This document shows, one piece after another, positions 1 to 8,700 of a stretch of 64,000 nt of DNA. This DNA is from CAVXUB01 sp963764805 (GTDB lineage Bacteria; Actinomycetota; Acidimicrobiia; Acidimicrobiales; Bog-793): positions 682,001 through 746,000 of the forward strand of contig CAVXUB010000002.1 in the NCBI GenBank assembly GCA_963764805.1, read 5' to 3'. A model generated the notes under the pieces. It was not told the DNA's origin. It saw only the letters and a list, made by a program, of their open reading frames with translations, and searched no databases. Positions within the stretch are counted from its first letter, which is position 1. Each line of letters opens with the position of its first letter. The translations under genes were made by a program, and so were the position numbers.

Positions 1-157
1 GATGTTGTGCTCAGGCGTAGGCGCCCTCTGCTCGGAAGCGGTGTGGGCGCGGGACGCTTGCTCGTAAGCGGGAGGTTCAAGTTGTGGTATCACCGCGCCG
101 TCGTCGACAGCGTCGAGCCGCTCCACATGACCATCTGGCACCAGGAGAGCCGTCATG
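1..157 (-). CDS. Hypothetical protein, 3' part cut by window edge
   Basis: An open frame begins with ATG 36 bases after the stop of the Phd-type antitoxin and runs off the left edge (52 codons seen, no stop). It sits where the toxin of a Phd-type pair would normally lie. The visible peptide starts MTALLVPDGHVERLDAVDDG and shows none of the acidic residues at the start of a PIN toxin, so I do not assign a function. A second ATG that overlaps the antitoxin stop at 196 opens only a 39-codon frame. The frame may also be chance. Confidence 0.25.
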
Positions 158-192
158 TTCCCGCAGTGTTGGTGGAGGGTGCAGAATCGGGC

Positions 193-438
193 TCATAGAT
201 CGTCGGTCGTGTCGGACAGTAGGCCGCGCACTTCAGCGAGAAGCCTCTGGTCAGCAGCGTGATGGGAGACCATGGCGAGCGCCTCGGCCGTCGGCACGGC
301 TCGATGGCGACGGAGCCGCACAATCTCGGCCACTGGGTGCCGGTCGACCGTGAGGATCAACCGCTCACCGCCTTCGACCCGCCGAAGCATTTCCCTCATC
401 CTGTTCCGAAGATCGCGGAGCGAAATAGCGTCACACAC
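193..438 (-). CDS. Phd/YefM-family antitoxin
   Basis: Small DNA-binding antitoxin of the Phd/YefM (VapB-like) type, which binds its own promoter and neutralises a partner toxin. The diagnostic stretch is ISLRDLRNRMREMLRRVEGG followed by ERLILTVDRHPVAEIVRL, the usual N-terminal fold of the family. I chose the GTG at 438 because it puts ISLRDLRN four residues from the start, as in relatives (81 aa). The same frame is open up to a start at 561. The partner toxin should follow to the left, but only an unrecognised partial frame is visible before the window ends. Confidence 0.65.
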   Translation of the reverse strand: MCDAISLRDLRNRMREMLRRVEGGERLILTVDRHPVAEIVRLRRHRAVPTAEALAMVSHHAADQRLLAEVRGLLSDTTDDL

Positions 439-563
439 GCCTGGCGTAGCACATGTCGCCGCATATGGCTTGGCCGCGTGTGCGCTTTCGTACATGAACG
501 GGCCAGATCTAAGGCCGCGGCTTGTTTCGCTGTTCAACGCCTGGAACTCGGGAAGGATCATGC

Positions 564-869
564 CTATCGGTCCCTAGACGATCGACCGACGCCGGACGGC
601 ACGAACCCGGAGGACGCGCGCTCGTGCGTCTCGCCCTCACTACGGCGACCCTGTACTCGAGCGTCGCCCGTCCATCGTGGCCCATGTCGTCTGGACCACG
701 ACAGCGGCGCCGTTGCACACCATTGACGCGAAGCCCTTTTGGATCTCGCCGCCGCGGGCAGGTCCTCCACAAACTGAGCCACCCCACGAGGAAGGCGCGG
801 CTTGCTGGTTCGCAGATAGCGAGTCGAGGTCCCCGCCGAAGCTGGCCAGCCATGCCTACGCGTGTACAC
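564..869 (-). pseudogene. Decayed RelE-type toxin remnant
   Basis: This lies directly downstream of the AbrB-type antitoxin, where its toxin should be. No single frame is convincing, but fragments in different frames appear in the order of a RelE/mRNA-interferase-like toxin: LDSLSANQQA, then VAQFVEDL, then GLRVNGVQ, then HDGRATLEYRVAVV. Getting from one fragment to the next needs about five frame changes in 300 bases. That is far denser than the isolated indels elsewhere in the window, so genuine decay is likely. The family is assigned from remembered family patterns and is tentative. Confidence 0.4.
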
Positions 870-878
870 CCATGTTCG

Positions 879-1280
879 TCAGCGCGAGGATCGCGCCGGC
901 CGACGCTCCCCACGGGAACGCAGAGCGGCGATGAGCTCGTCGCCCGAGGCGAGTGTCGCGAGCCTGCGGGCAGTGCGTCGGCGTCTGCTCCCTTCTCCCC
1001 TCTGCCACTCTGGAGCCCAGAACCATTCCTGGGTGGCGTCAATCAGCATCTGGGGTTGCAGCAGGACGCCCTCGTCCTTGACCTCAGCCTCGAGCAGGTC
1101 GCCCTCGTCCTTGACCTCAGCCTCGAGCAGGTCGCCCTCCTCCAGGCGCGCGGCCTTGCGGATGTCGTCAGGAACGGTCAGCTGCCCTTTGGTTCGCAGA
1201 GGGTTCGTGCTATAAGAGAATCTACGTTCCGGAGCGAATCGTGCCACCACTCGGCGGCCCCTGATCGCGCTATTTGACAT
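879..1280 (-). CDS. AbrB/SpoVT-type antitoxin with internal duplication
   Basis: Swapped-hairpin AbrB-type DNA-binding antitoxin (133 aa). The core reads TKGQLTVPDDIRKAARLEEG, followed by EVLLQPQ-like strands and the WFWAPEWQ segment common in the C-terminal tail of this antitoxin class. The peptide GDLLEAEVKDE occurs twice in tandem, encoded by two identical 33-base units, so the second strand and loop of the fold are duplicated. The C-terminus (SGDELIAAL) also matches the toxin-binding tail of relatives. The toxin behind it is decayed, so this is probably an orphan antitoxin. Confidence 0.65.
   Translation of the reverse strand: MSNSAIRGRRVVARFAPERRFSYSTNPLRTKGQLTVPDDIRKAARLEEGDLLEAEVKDEGDLLEAEVKDEGVLLQPQMLIDATQEWFWAPEWQRGEGSRRRRTARRLATLASGDELIAALRSRGERRPARSSR
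1068..1133. repeat. Two identical 33-bp tandem repeats
   Basis: The 33-base unit at 1068-1100 is repeated without change at 1101-1133. The repeat is in frame inside the AbrB-type antitoxin gene and duplicates 11 residues. Perfect identity suggests a recent duplication. Confidence 0.95.
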
Positions 1281-1465
1281 CTATAGCCTGCGCCGTATCG
1301 ACGTTGGGGCCGATCTGCTCGGGGTTGTATTGGGTCGAGGCGTGGAACCCGGTCCGGCGGACGCCGCGGCGCTAGGCGGGAATCCGGATCGGGACCAAGC
1401 CCCAAACGGCAAGTGGTACCCGATCCCGCCGCCTCTGGGCGCTCCGCCTCCGCGCGGGCCTTCTC
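1281..1465. other. Intergenic, nothing recognised
   Basis: These 185 bases lie between the AbrB-type antitoxin and the PASTA protein. Weak open frames exist on both strands, but none shows a recognisable motif or ribosome binding site. Confidence 0.5.
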
Positions 1466-2206
1466 CTAGCAACCGTTCACATAGATGCTGACGATCGAGT
1501 CGCTCGCCAGGGCCATGGCGTTCCCCGGCGGATCCTGAGAGGCGACCTCGTCGAAAGGTTGCGAGGGATTGTCACAGCCATCAATCATGCTGTAGATCTG
1601 CCTGAACCCCTTTGAACGCAGGACATGAACCGCTGACGCTTTGGAGAGTCCGGTCACGTCCGGAACCCGCGTATTGGGCGCACTCCCAGCCACCCAGAGG
1701 CCGATCTCGCTGCCACCTGACACACCTACCCCGGCGGTCGGAAACTGGGACGTGATCGTTCCTGGCTTTGCGGACGAGGACGAAGCGCTAACCCAGTAGA
1801 CCCTCGCTTCGGGCATCGGATTGTCGGCGAGATAAGAAGCCTTCGATGTGCCGACCAAGCCTGGCATGTCGTAGTAGGCGTCGCCCAACAGTGGACTGCT
1901 CGTCGTCGTCGTTTGGCCTGAAGTGAAACTCCCGGAGGTCCTGTTCGAGGTAAGGGTTTGCCGCGCCCTACCGCCCGATGCAGGTCTCGAGACCGGACCC
2001 TTGGTCGGCACGTTCCCGCTCTTGGAGCTCAGAAACAAGACCGATGCGATCACCCCGGCCAGAAGAAGGACGGCCGTAGAGGACTGCATGGCCCTGGTTG
2101 CTTGGCGTCGCCGCGACGTCGACCGCCGAAGCTTGGTCCCGCGGTCGGTTGCCTGCCGGAGCTGTTCGTCGAGGCGACTCCCTTCAATTTGGTTCGGCAT
2201 TCTCAT
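1466..2206 (-). CDS. Membrane-anchored PASTA-domain protein
   Basis: Single-pass membrane protein with a basic cytoplasmic N-terminus, one transmembrane helix (about residues 40-60, STAVLLLAGVIASVLFLSS), a Ser/Thr-rich linker and two PASTA-like repeats (MPGLVGTSKASYL..., and VPDVTGLSKASAVHVLRSKG to the end). The last domain holds two cysteines, one at the C-terminus. PASTA domains usually sense cell-wall material. The ATG at 2206 is preferred because GGGAGG lies six bases upstream; an ATG at 2227 is also in frame. It overlaps the sigma-factor fragment, the arrangement of a sigma factor with a membrane partner gene, and may be its regulator. That role is inferred from position only. Confidence 0.7.
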   Translation of the reverse strand: MRMPNQIEGSRLDEQLRQATDRGTKLRRSTSRRRQATRAMQSSTAVLLLAGVIASVLFLSSKSGNVPTKGPVSRPASGGRARQTLTSNRTSGSFTSGQTTTTSSPLLGDAYYDMPGLVGTSKASYLADNPMPEARVYWVSASSSSAKPGTITSQFPTAGVGVSGGSEIGLWVAGSAPNTRVPDVTGLSKASAVHVLRSKGFRQIYSMIDGCDNPSQPFDEVASQDPPGNAMALASDSIVSIYVNGC

Positions 2207-2486
2207 CGCCCCCCTCCCGCGGATCACTTGCCAGATCCATGTTTTCCTCGATCCCTAGATGGATCCTGAGCCGCACCCGAGCGCGATGGGCGTGGTTCTT
2301 CAATGTGCCCAGGGAGCAGTCCAACGAGAGGGCGACCTCGTCGGACGAGAGCTCCACTATGTAGTGCAGGACGATTATCTCGCGCTGGCGTGCGGAAAGG
2401 CGGCGCAAGCCGGGTCCAGCGGCGACGGTAGTGATCTGCCAGCGGATCGGCGGCCGCACGCACCCTCGCGGACGCACCTCGCGCAC
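2184..2486 (-). pseudogene. Sigma-70 family factor fragment (region 4 only)
   Basis: The frame encodes sigma region 4, the -35-binding helix-turn-helix: RLSARQREIIVLHYIVELSS, then DEVALSLDCSLGTLKNHAHRARVRLR. An intact ECF/SigE-like factor is about 160-200 aa and begins with region 2, which is absent. In this frame a TAG lies at 2502-2504, and no region-2 sequence is visible in other frames before tRNA-Val 100 bases away. Only a weak GTG at 2486 is available as a start. I read this as the 3' remnant of a sigma gene whose 5' half was lost, perhaps by rearrangement next to the tRNA. Its 3' end overlaps the PASTA gene. Confidence 0.6.
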
Positions 2487-2502
2487 GCACCCGTGCGTGC
2501 GC
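2481..2502. repeat. Perfect 10-bp inverted repeat, 2-nt spacer
   Basis: GCGCACGCAC, then CC, then GTGCGTGCGC. The arms are exact reverse complements. It lies at the broken 5' edge of the sigma-factor fragment. There is no T-run on either side, so it does not look like an intrinsic terminator. Confidence 0.8.
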
Positions 2503-2586
2503 TAGTGCATGGGGAGTGCACGCAGGCGCCGGGGAATACAAGAGCCGGTCCAACGACCGGCTCTGACCTGCGCATTTATTGTGTTG

Positions 2587-2660
2587 TGGGCGATACAGGA
2601 CTCGAACCTGTGACCTCAGCCGTGTGAAGGCTGCGCTCTAACCAACTGAGCCAATCGCCC
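2587..2660 (-). tRNA. tRNA-Val (anticodon CAC)
   Basis: The minus strand folds as a complete 74-nt tRNA. The acceptor is GGGCGAT/ATCGCCC with discriminator A, the D-arm is GCTC...GAGC, the anticodon stem is CAGCC/GGCTG with loop TTCACAC (anticodon CAC, valine GTG), the variable loop is five bases, and the T-arm is ACAGG-TTCGAGT-CCTGT. CCA is not encoded. Confidence 0.95.
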
Positions 2661-2704
2661 GGAACCGACCTCTGGCGCTTTCGCCAGGGCCGGGAGCCGT
2701 CATA

Positions 2705-4121
2705 CTAGCCCGCCGCCTCGGAGAGCTCGGGTGGGATCGTGTTCAGCTCCAGCGCGTTCTCCAGCGCCGCGGCTGCTCGCAGGACCACCTGGTCGGCGTG
2801 CTGTGGCCCGACGAGCTGCAGGCCCACCGGCAGTCCCGACTCCGTGAACCCGGCGCAGACGGTCGCCGCCGGCGACCGGGTCATGTTGAAGGGATAGGTG
2901 TAGCGGACCCAGTTCTGGTCCGGCGCGCCGTCGACGGTGCCGAGCTCGCCGGACCGCGGTGGCGCCGTCGCCAGAGTCGGGGTCACGAGCAGGCGGTGCT
3001 GATGGAAGAGCGCCACCATCCTGACGTTCAGCCGGTGGCACTCGTCGAGCGCACGCACGATCTCGACGCCGCTGAGGGCGGCACCCCGATCCGCCTGCTC
3101 GGCGAGGTCCTTGTCCACCGACTTGTACTCGCGTGTGCCTCTGTAGGGCTCGAGCACGCGGGCGCAATATGCGCTGACGAGCGTCATCCAGACGAGGATC
3201 GGGTCCTCCGGGAAGACGAAGTCGGCCACCGCCACCTCGGCCCCGACCTCCTCCAGCTTGGCGAGAGCCTTCTCGCAGATGGCGCGGACCTCGGTGTCTG
3301 GTTTCGCGTAGCCGAGGGTGGGCGACCAGACGACCTGCAGCGGGGCACGGGGCTCGCGGACGGCGTCCAGCCACGAAACGTCGGGCAGCGGGAGCGACCG
3401 CAGGTCACTCGGGTCGGGACCGATCACCGCGTCCAGGGCGTACAGCGACGTCGGCGATCCGTCTCGCCATCACCCCCTTGCTCGACAGGTCGTGCCAGGA
3501 CGGCGGCTCCGGCCCGCCTGAGGGCACCCGGCCGTGGGAAGGCTTGAGCCCGGACAGGCCGCAGCAGGAGGCCGGGATCCGGATCGAACCGCCCCCGTCC
3601 GACCCGGTCGCCAGCGGGACCATTCCGGCCGCCACGGCCGCCGCGCTCCCACCCGAGGATCCGCCAGGGCTGTGGGCCGGGTTCCACGGGTTGCGCGTCG
3701 CTCCGAAGAGCTCGTTGTAGGTGTCCGGCTTGGCGCCGAACTCGGGCGTGTTGGTCTTGCCGACGATCACGCAGCCGTCTTCGCGGAGCCTGCGCACCAG
3801 GATCGAGTCGAGCCGCGCCGCCTCGTTCTCCTTGTGCAGGACCGAACCGTGCGTCGTCACCATCCCGGCGACGTCGTCGAGATCCTTGACCCCGATCGGG
3901 ATGCCGGCCAACGCCCCCAGCTCCTCGCCCTTGGCGCGCCGGGCGTCGAGCGCCCTCGCTTCGGACATCGCCCGCTCCCCGTCCACCAAGCAGAACGCGT
4001 TGAGCCTCGGGTTGAGAGCCTCGATCCGCTCCAACGCATGGGTGGTCAGCTCAACCGCCGAGACCTGCCCGGTGCGCACACTCGTTGCCAGTTCGTCGAG
4101 GGTCTGGGTGCGAAAGTCCAC
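2705..4121 (-). CDS. Amidase signature-family hydrolase (one frameshift)
   Basis: Amidase-signature enzyme that hydrolyses amide bonds (substrate not predictable; GatA is a relative but is usually operonic with gatB/C, absent here). The Ser-cisSer-Lys triad is visible: Lys in IPIGVKDLDDVAG, then the Gly/Ser-rich SPGGSSGGSAAAVAAGM and the nucleophile region GSDGGGSIRIPASCCGL. The C-terminal part ends in the usual GLPVGLQLVGP. The N-terminal 230 residues and the C-terminal 240 are in different frames. One extra base near 3446 joins ADV to LYALDAVIGPDPSD. Corrected length is about 471 aa, normal for the family. Because both halves are well conserved, I suspect a sequencing error rather than decay. 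Confidence 0.85.
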
Positions 4122-4148
4122 GATTCGACGCTACGCCGCGGCCGCCGG

Positions 4149-4190
4149 CTTCGCCCGGCACGCTTCGCACGGCACGCTTCGCCCGGCACG
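4149..4190. repeat. Three tandem 14-bp repeats
   Basis: CTTCGCCCGGCACG occurs three times head to tail (4149-4162, 4163-4176, 4177-4190) with one base changed in the middle copy. It lies just upstream of the amidase gene, between it and the divergent membrane protein gene. Confidence 0.85.
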
Positions 4191-4272
4191 CCGCGCTCGG
4201 CCCTCGGCTCCTGCGTCAGGCCGGCCAGGTTCCACGGACCGCGCCAGCACCGGTAGCGTGGGAGGAGTGCCC

Positions 4273-5007
4273 GTGGACGATCCTGACGACGAGCTCGAAG
4301 AGCTCGATACCGGCAACAAGACGCCGACCAGGACGGCACGGCCCGCCGCCCGGGCCCTGCGCGGGTTCATCGACCGGGCGGCAGGTGGTGGCCCGCTCCC
4401 CCGCGACCCGAGGGGCCGCCTGCTCAGCGAGAAGCAGATAGTCGAGGGGCTCGACAGGGTCGAGCGCTGGCTGGGCGCGTTGATGGCCGTCCTCGTGCTC
4501 GCGGTGATGATCTTCTGGGCGGTCGGGCTTTTCCACCAGCACCCCAAGAAGGGTCAGCAGCCGCTCGCCATCTCCACCGGCTTGATCTACCTCGGTGTGC
4601 CGGTCGTCACGGCGCTTCTGGCAGGCCTGGCGGTGGTCATCAAGCGCCGCGCACTGCTCGGCTTCACCACCCTCCTGCTCGGCTTGATCCTCCTGTCGTA
4701 CGGGACGGGCGTCTTCGGCATCGCCTACATCGGCTTCGCAGCCTGGCTCCTGTACCGCGCCTACAAGTTGGGCAAGCAGCGGCGGGAGGCGGGCGGCGCT
4801 GCCTCTTCCCGGAGAGGCACGAGGGCTGGACCTGCGAGCCGGTCGGCCGGCTCTCGGAGCCGCACCTCCGCCTCGGCGACCACCGCACGAGGGGGCAGCC
4901 GTCACCGTCAGCCCGATCCTGCTGCCAAGCGGCCGCCTCAGGCTTCCAAGCGCTACACGCCTCCCCGGCCACCACGACGGCCGTCGTCGTCGAACGGTGC
5001 CCGCTGA
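4273..5007 (+). CDS. Small multipass membrane protein, unknown function
   Basis: A 244-aa protein with an acidic N-terminus, about four closely spaced hydrophobic segments (roughly residues 66-87, 101-123, 127-147, 148-163) and a long basic Arg/Ser/Pro-rich C-terminal tail. I do not recognise a family. The start is the GTG at 4273, since GGAGGA ends six bases upstream; the in-frame GTG at 4267 touches that site. It is divergent from the amidase and precedes the lipid-type operon by 72 bases. The basic tail could contact nucleic acid or phospholipid head groups, but nothing in the sequence proves that. Confidence 0.6.
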   Translation: MDDPDDELEELDTGNKTPTRTARPAARALRGFIDRAAGGGPLPRDPRGRLLSEKQIVEGLDRVERWLGALMAVLVLAVMIFWAVGLFHQHPKKGQQPLAISTGLIYLGVPVVTALLAGLAVVIKRRALLGFTTLLLGLILLSYGTGVFGIAYIGFAAWLLYRAYKLGKQRREAGGAASSRRGTRAGPASRSAGSRSRTSASATTARGGSRHRQPDPAAKRPPQASKRYTPPRPPRRPSSSNGAR

Positions 5008-5079
5008 GGAGTCCTCGGCGCCGACTGCGAGAGACCCGGGAGCTGGGTCGCCCGCCCAGCGGATGGTAGAAACTTCGCC

Positions 5080-7450
5080 GTGATCCGCGAGAGTCTCGAC
5101 GGCAAGCGCATCGCCGTCACCGGCGCCACCGGGTTCCTCGGGACGGCGCTCGTTGAGCGCCTGCTGCGGAGCGTGCCGGGATGCGAGATCGTCGTGCTGG
5201 TGCGGCCCGGGCAGCGGCAGGCGTCGGCGGAGAGGACGCGGCGGGAGATACTGCGCAACGACTGTTTCGAGCGGGCGCGGCGCGAGATGGGCGACGCCTT
5301 CGAGGAGACGTGTGCGAGGCGGATCCGCACAGTCGCCGGCGACGTGGCAAAGGAAGGTCTCGGGCTCGGCGAGGAAGCCCGGCAGGTTCTGGCGAGCTGC
5401 GACATCGTCGTCCACTCGCGCTGCAACCGTGAGCTTCGACGCTCCGCTCGACTCTGCCGTCGAGGTCAACCTGCTCGGACCGTCGCGGGTGGCCGCGACG
5501 ATGCTCGAGCTGTGCCCGGCCGCGCACCTGGTGGCGATCTCGACCGCCTACACCCAGAGCGGCCACAAGGGCGACGCGCTCGAGGAGATGCTGTCGGAGA
5601 GCAGGTGGATGGCGGACGTCGACTGGCAAGCCGAGGTGAAGGCCGCTCGGCGAGCCCGCTCGGACGCCGACGCCGAGAGCCGCTCGGCCAAGCGTCTCGC
5701 CGAGTTCCAGGCCGATGCGCGAAAGGAGCTCGGGGCGGCGGGTACCGCCTTGCTCGCCGAGAAGACCGAGCGGCTACGGCTGGAGTGGGTGCGCGAGCGG
5801 ATGGTCGAGCTCGGCCGTGCCCGAGCCCAGGCCCTCGGCTGGCCGGACGCTTACGCCTACACGAAGTCCCTCGGGGAGAAGGCGCTGCTGGAGGCGCGCC
5901 GTGAGCTTGCGCTCTCGATCGTCCGCCCCTCCATCGTCGAGTCGTCGCTCGCCGAGCCGCGACCCGGTTGGATCCGTGGCTTCCGGATGGCCGAGCCGGT
6001 GATCATCTCGTACGCCCGCGGGCTCCTGACGCAGTTCCCGGGCGTTCCTGAGGGGACGGTCGATGTCATACCGGTCGACCTGGTGGTCGCGACGTTGATC
6101 GCGGTGGCCGCCAAGGGACCAGATCCTGCCGGCCCGTCCGTCTACCAGATCGCCTCCGGGGCCCGGAACCCGCTCCGCTACGGCAAGCTCGTCGACCTCT
6201 GCCAGGCCTGGTTCACCGAGCACCCGCTCTACGACCAGAAGGGCCAGCCGATCGTGGTGCCGGCGTGGTCGTTCCCCGGCCGCGGCAAGGTGCAGGGCCA
6301 GCTGCGCAGGTCCGTGAAAGCGCTGGAGACGGCGGAGAAGCTGGTCGCCGCCCTCCCGATCCGCGGCAAGGTCGCCGATCGGATCTCGACGATCGAGGAG
6401 CGGCGGCTGCAGGCCGAGCGCGCTCTCGAGTATGTCGAGCTCTACGGCGCCTACACCGAGACGGAGGCGACCTTTCGCATCGACCGCACGCTCGCCCTCT
6501 ACGAGAGCCTGGACGAGGCTGACCGTGAGGAGTGGAGTTTCGACCCGGCCGTGATCGACTGGACTCGGTACGTGCGCGACGTGCACCTGCCGTCGGTGGT
6601 CGAGCACGCCCGCGTACGCACCTCACCGGGGAGGCGCAGCGGGCCGACCCGCGAGGAGCGGTCGCGAAAGGCGATCCTCACCCCCGAGCCCCGTTGCGCG
6701 GCCTTCGATCTCGAGAACACGTTGATCGCCTCCAACGTCGTCGACTCGTTCGCCTGGCTCGCGTCGCGCCACCTCGACCGGCGCGACAAGGCGCGGCTGA
6801 TCGCCGGACTGGTGGCCGACGCCCCACGCCTGCTCGCTCTCGACCGGCGTGACCGCTCCGACTTCTTGCGCTCCTTCTACCGCCGCTACGAGGGCGCTCC
6901 CGTGGAACAGGTTCGTGCCGACGGCTGGGAGCTGTTCGGCGACCTGATCCTCACCCGCTCGTTCCCGCAAGCCGTCGCGCGGGTCCGCCACCACCGGCTG
7001 CTCGGGCACCGCACGATGCTCATCACCGGTGCCCTCGACTTCGTCGTGGAGCCATTGGCGCCGCTCTTCGACACGATCGTCTGCGCCCGCCTCGGAGAGC
7101 ACGAGGACGGCACCTTCAGCGGGGAGATGACGACCTCTCCGCCGACGGGCGAGGCGCGGGCGATCCTCGTGGAGGAGTGGGCGGCGTCGCTCGGTCTCAC
7201 CCGTGACGAGACGGTCGCCTACGCCGACTCTACGAGCGACCTGCCGATGCTGGAGGCCGCCGGCCTCCCGGTCGCGGTCAATCCGGAGGCGAAGCTGGCG
7301 ACGATCGCACGCAAGCGAGGATGGCCGGTCGAGCAGTGGTCGCGGGCGGGCGGAGCTCCCCGCAAGACCGTCGCTGTGTCGACAAGAGCACTCGGCCCTC
7401 GCACTCTCGTGGCGCCGGCACCGACGAGCCTCGGGTCGGCACGACGATGA
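5080..7450 (+). CDS. Fatty acyl-CoA reductase-like SDR fused to HAD hydrolase (one frameshift)
   Basis: Two-domain enzyme of about 789 aa. Residues 1-500 form an extended short-chain dehydrogenase of the fatty acyl-CoA reductase (male-sterility) type: nucleotide-binding VTGATGFLGTALVERLL, catalytic Tyr/Lys in DAYAYTKSLGEK, and VRPSIVESS. The C-terminal 250 residues are a HAD-IB phosphatase-like domain with motif I FDLENTL (the second Asp is Glu), ITGALD and AYADSTSDLPML. The expected reaction is NADPH reduction of an acyl-CoA to aldehyde or alcohol; the HAD substrate is unknown. One extra base near 5421 separates CDIVVHS from AATVSFD. The start is GTG. The stop overlaps the next start (ATGA), so the gene is first in a coupled four-gene operon. 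Confidence 0.8.
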
Positions 7451-8700
7451 AGGCACTGCTCTTCGAGCGCAAGCCGGCGAGGTTCGCGGCGGCGCGACTG
7501 GCCTCGACGGTGGCCGGCTCGGGCCGCGGCGTCGCTGTCGGGCCCCTGCGGCTGGCCGAGGTGGACCCCTACGAGACGCCGGGACCGGACTGGCACCACG
7601 TGCGGCCCCGCCTGGCCGGCATCTGCGGGTCCGATCTAGCCACCCTGGACGCCACCAGCTCCCGGTACTTCGAGCAGATCGTCTCGTTCCCGTTCGTCCC
7701 GGGCCACGAGATCGTCGGCGACGTCGACGGCGGGGAGTTGGACGGGCAGCGGGTGGTGGTCGAACCGGTGCTCGCCTGTGAGGCGAGAGGGATCCGCCCG
7801 CTCTGCCCGGCGTGCGCGGCGGGACGCAAGGGAGCCTGCGACCGCATCGCCTTCGGCCACCTCAGGCCCGGCCTGCAGACGGGATATTGCACCGACACCG
7901 GGGGTGGATGGTCAGGCGGACTGATCGCCCACCGCAGCCAGCTGCATCCTGTCCCCGACACGATGTCCGACGAGGCGGCGGTGATGGTCGAACCGGTCGC
8001 CTGCGCCGTCCATTCCGCCCTCTCGCCGGGCGCCGACGAACTGAGCGGCTCCCACCTCGTGGTGCTCGGTGCGGGCACCCTCGGTCTCGGCGTGGTCGCA
8101 GCGCTGCGTGCCTACGCCCTGCCCGCCTCGATCCTCTGCATCGCGAAACACCCCGCCCAGCGCGACCTCGCAAGCGACCTCGGAGCAGACGTGATCGCTG
8201 CCCCGTCCGAGATCAGGCGGGCGGTGCGGCGCCAGACGGGCTCGCTCGCCATCTCTGCCGCGGGCTCGCCCGGAGAGATCCATCGCCTTGCGGGGGGCGC
8301 CGATATCGTCTTCGACTGCGTCGGATCTGCCGGTTCGATCGCCGACTCGCTCGCCGTCACCCGGCCCGGCGGCCGCATAGTGCTCGTCGGGATGCCGGGG
8401 CCGGTCCATGTCGACCTCGCCCCGCTCTGGCAGCGCGAGGTCTCGCTCACCGGCGTCTACGCCTACGGCTCGGAGACCACGCCCGAGGGGCGGCGGTCGA
8501 CCTTCGACATGGCCTTCGAGCTCGTGGCATCGGCTCGGCTCGAGCGCCTCGTCAGCGCCCACTACCCTCTCGAACACTTCGAGGATGCCGTTGCCCACGC
8601 CGCTGCAGCGGGCAGGCGCGGAGCTGTGAAGGTGGTCTTCGATCTGCGGCGCGAGGCGATGCGCCGGAGCCCACGATCCGAAGGAGGAGCATCCACTTGA
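7447..8700 (+). CDS. Zinc-dependent alcohol dehydrogenase (MDR family)
   Basis: Medium-chain dehydrogenase/reductase of 417 aa. The catalytic zinc site is in GICGSDLATLD and PGHEIVGDV, and the structural zinc lobe is partly modified (CEARGIRPLCPACAAGRKGAC). The Rossmann segment is VVLGAGTLGLGVVAAL, and FDCVGSAGSIADSL matches relatives. It should oxidise or reduce an alcohol/aldehyde with NAD(P). Because it is translationally coupled to the acyl-CoA reductase (ATGA at 7447-7450) and to the LarA-like gene, its substrate is probably the long-chain aldehyde or a hydroxy-acid made by this operon. That substrate is inferred. Confidence 0.85.
   Translation: MKALLFERKPARFAAARLASTVAGSGRGVAVGPLRLAEVDPYETPGPDWHHVRPRLAGICGSDLATLDATSSRYFEQIVSFPFVPGHEIVGDVDGGELDGQRVVVEPVLACEARGIRPLCPACAAGRKGACDRIAFGHLRPGLQTGYCTDTGGGWSGGLIAHRSQLHPVPDTMSDEAAVMVEPVACAVHSALSPGADELSGSHLVVLGAGTLGLGVVAALRAYALPASILCIAKHPAQRDLASDLGADVIAAPSEIRRAVRRQTGSLAISAAGSPGEIHRLAGGADIVFDCVGSAGSIADSLAVTRPGGRIVLVGMPGPVHVDLAPLWQREVSLTGVYAYGSETTPEGRRSTFDMAFELVASARLERLVSAHYPLEHFEDAVAHAAAAGRRGAVKVVFDLRREAMRRSPRSEGGAST

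Noticed and set aside
1..196. PIN-domain toxin partner of the Phd antitoxin
   Set aside because: Neither frame starting near the antitoxin stop has the conserved acidic residues of PIN toxins.
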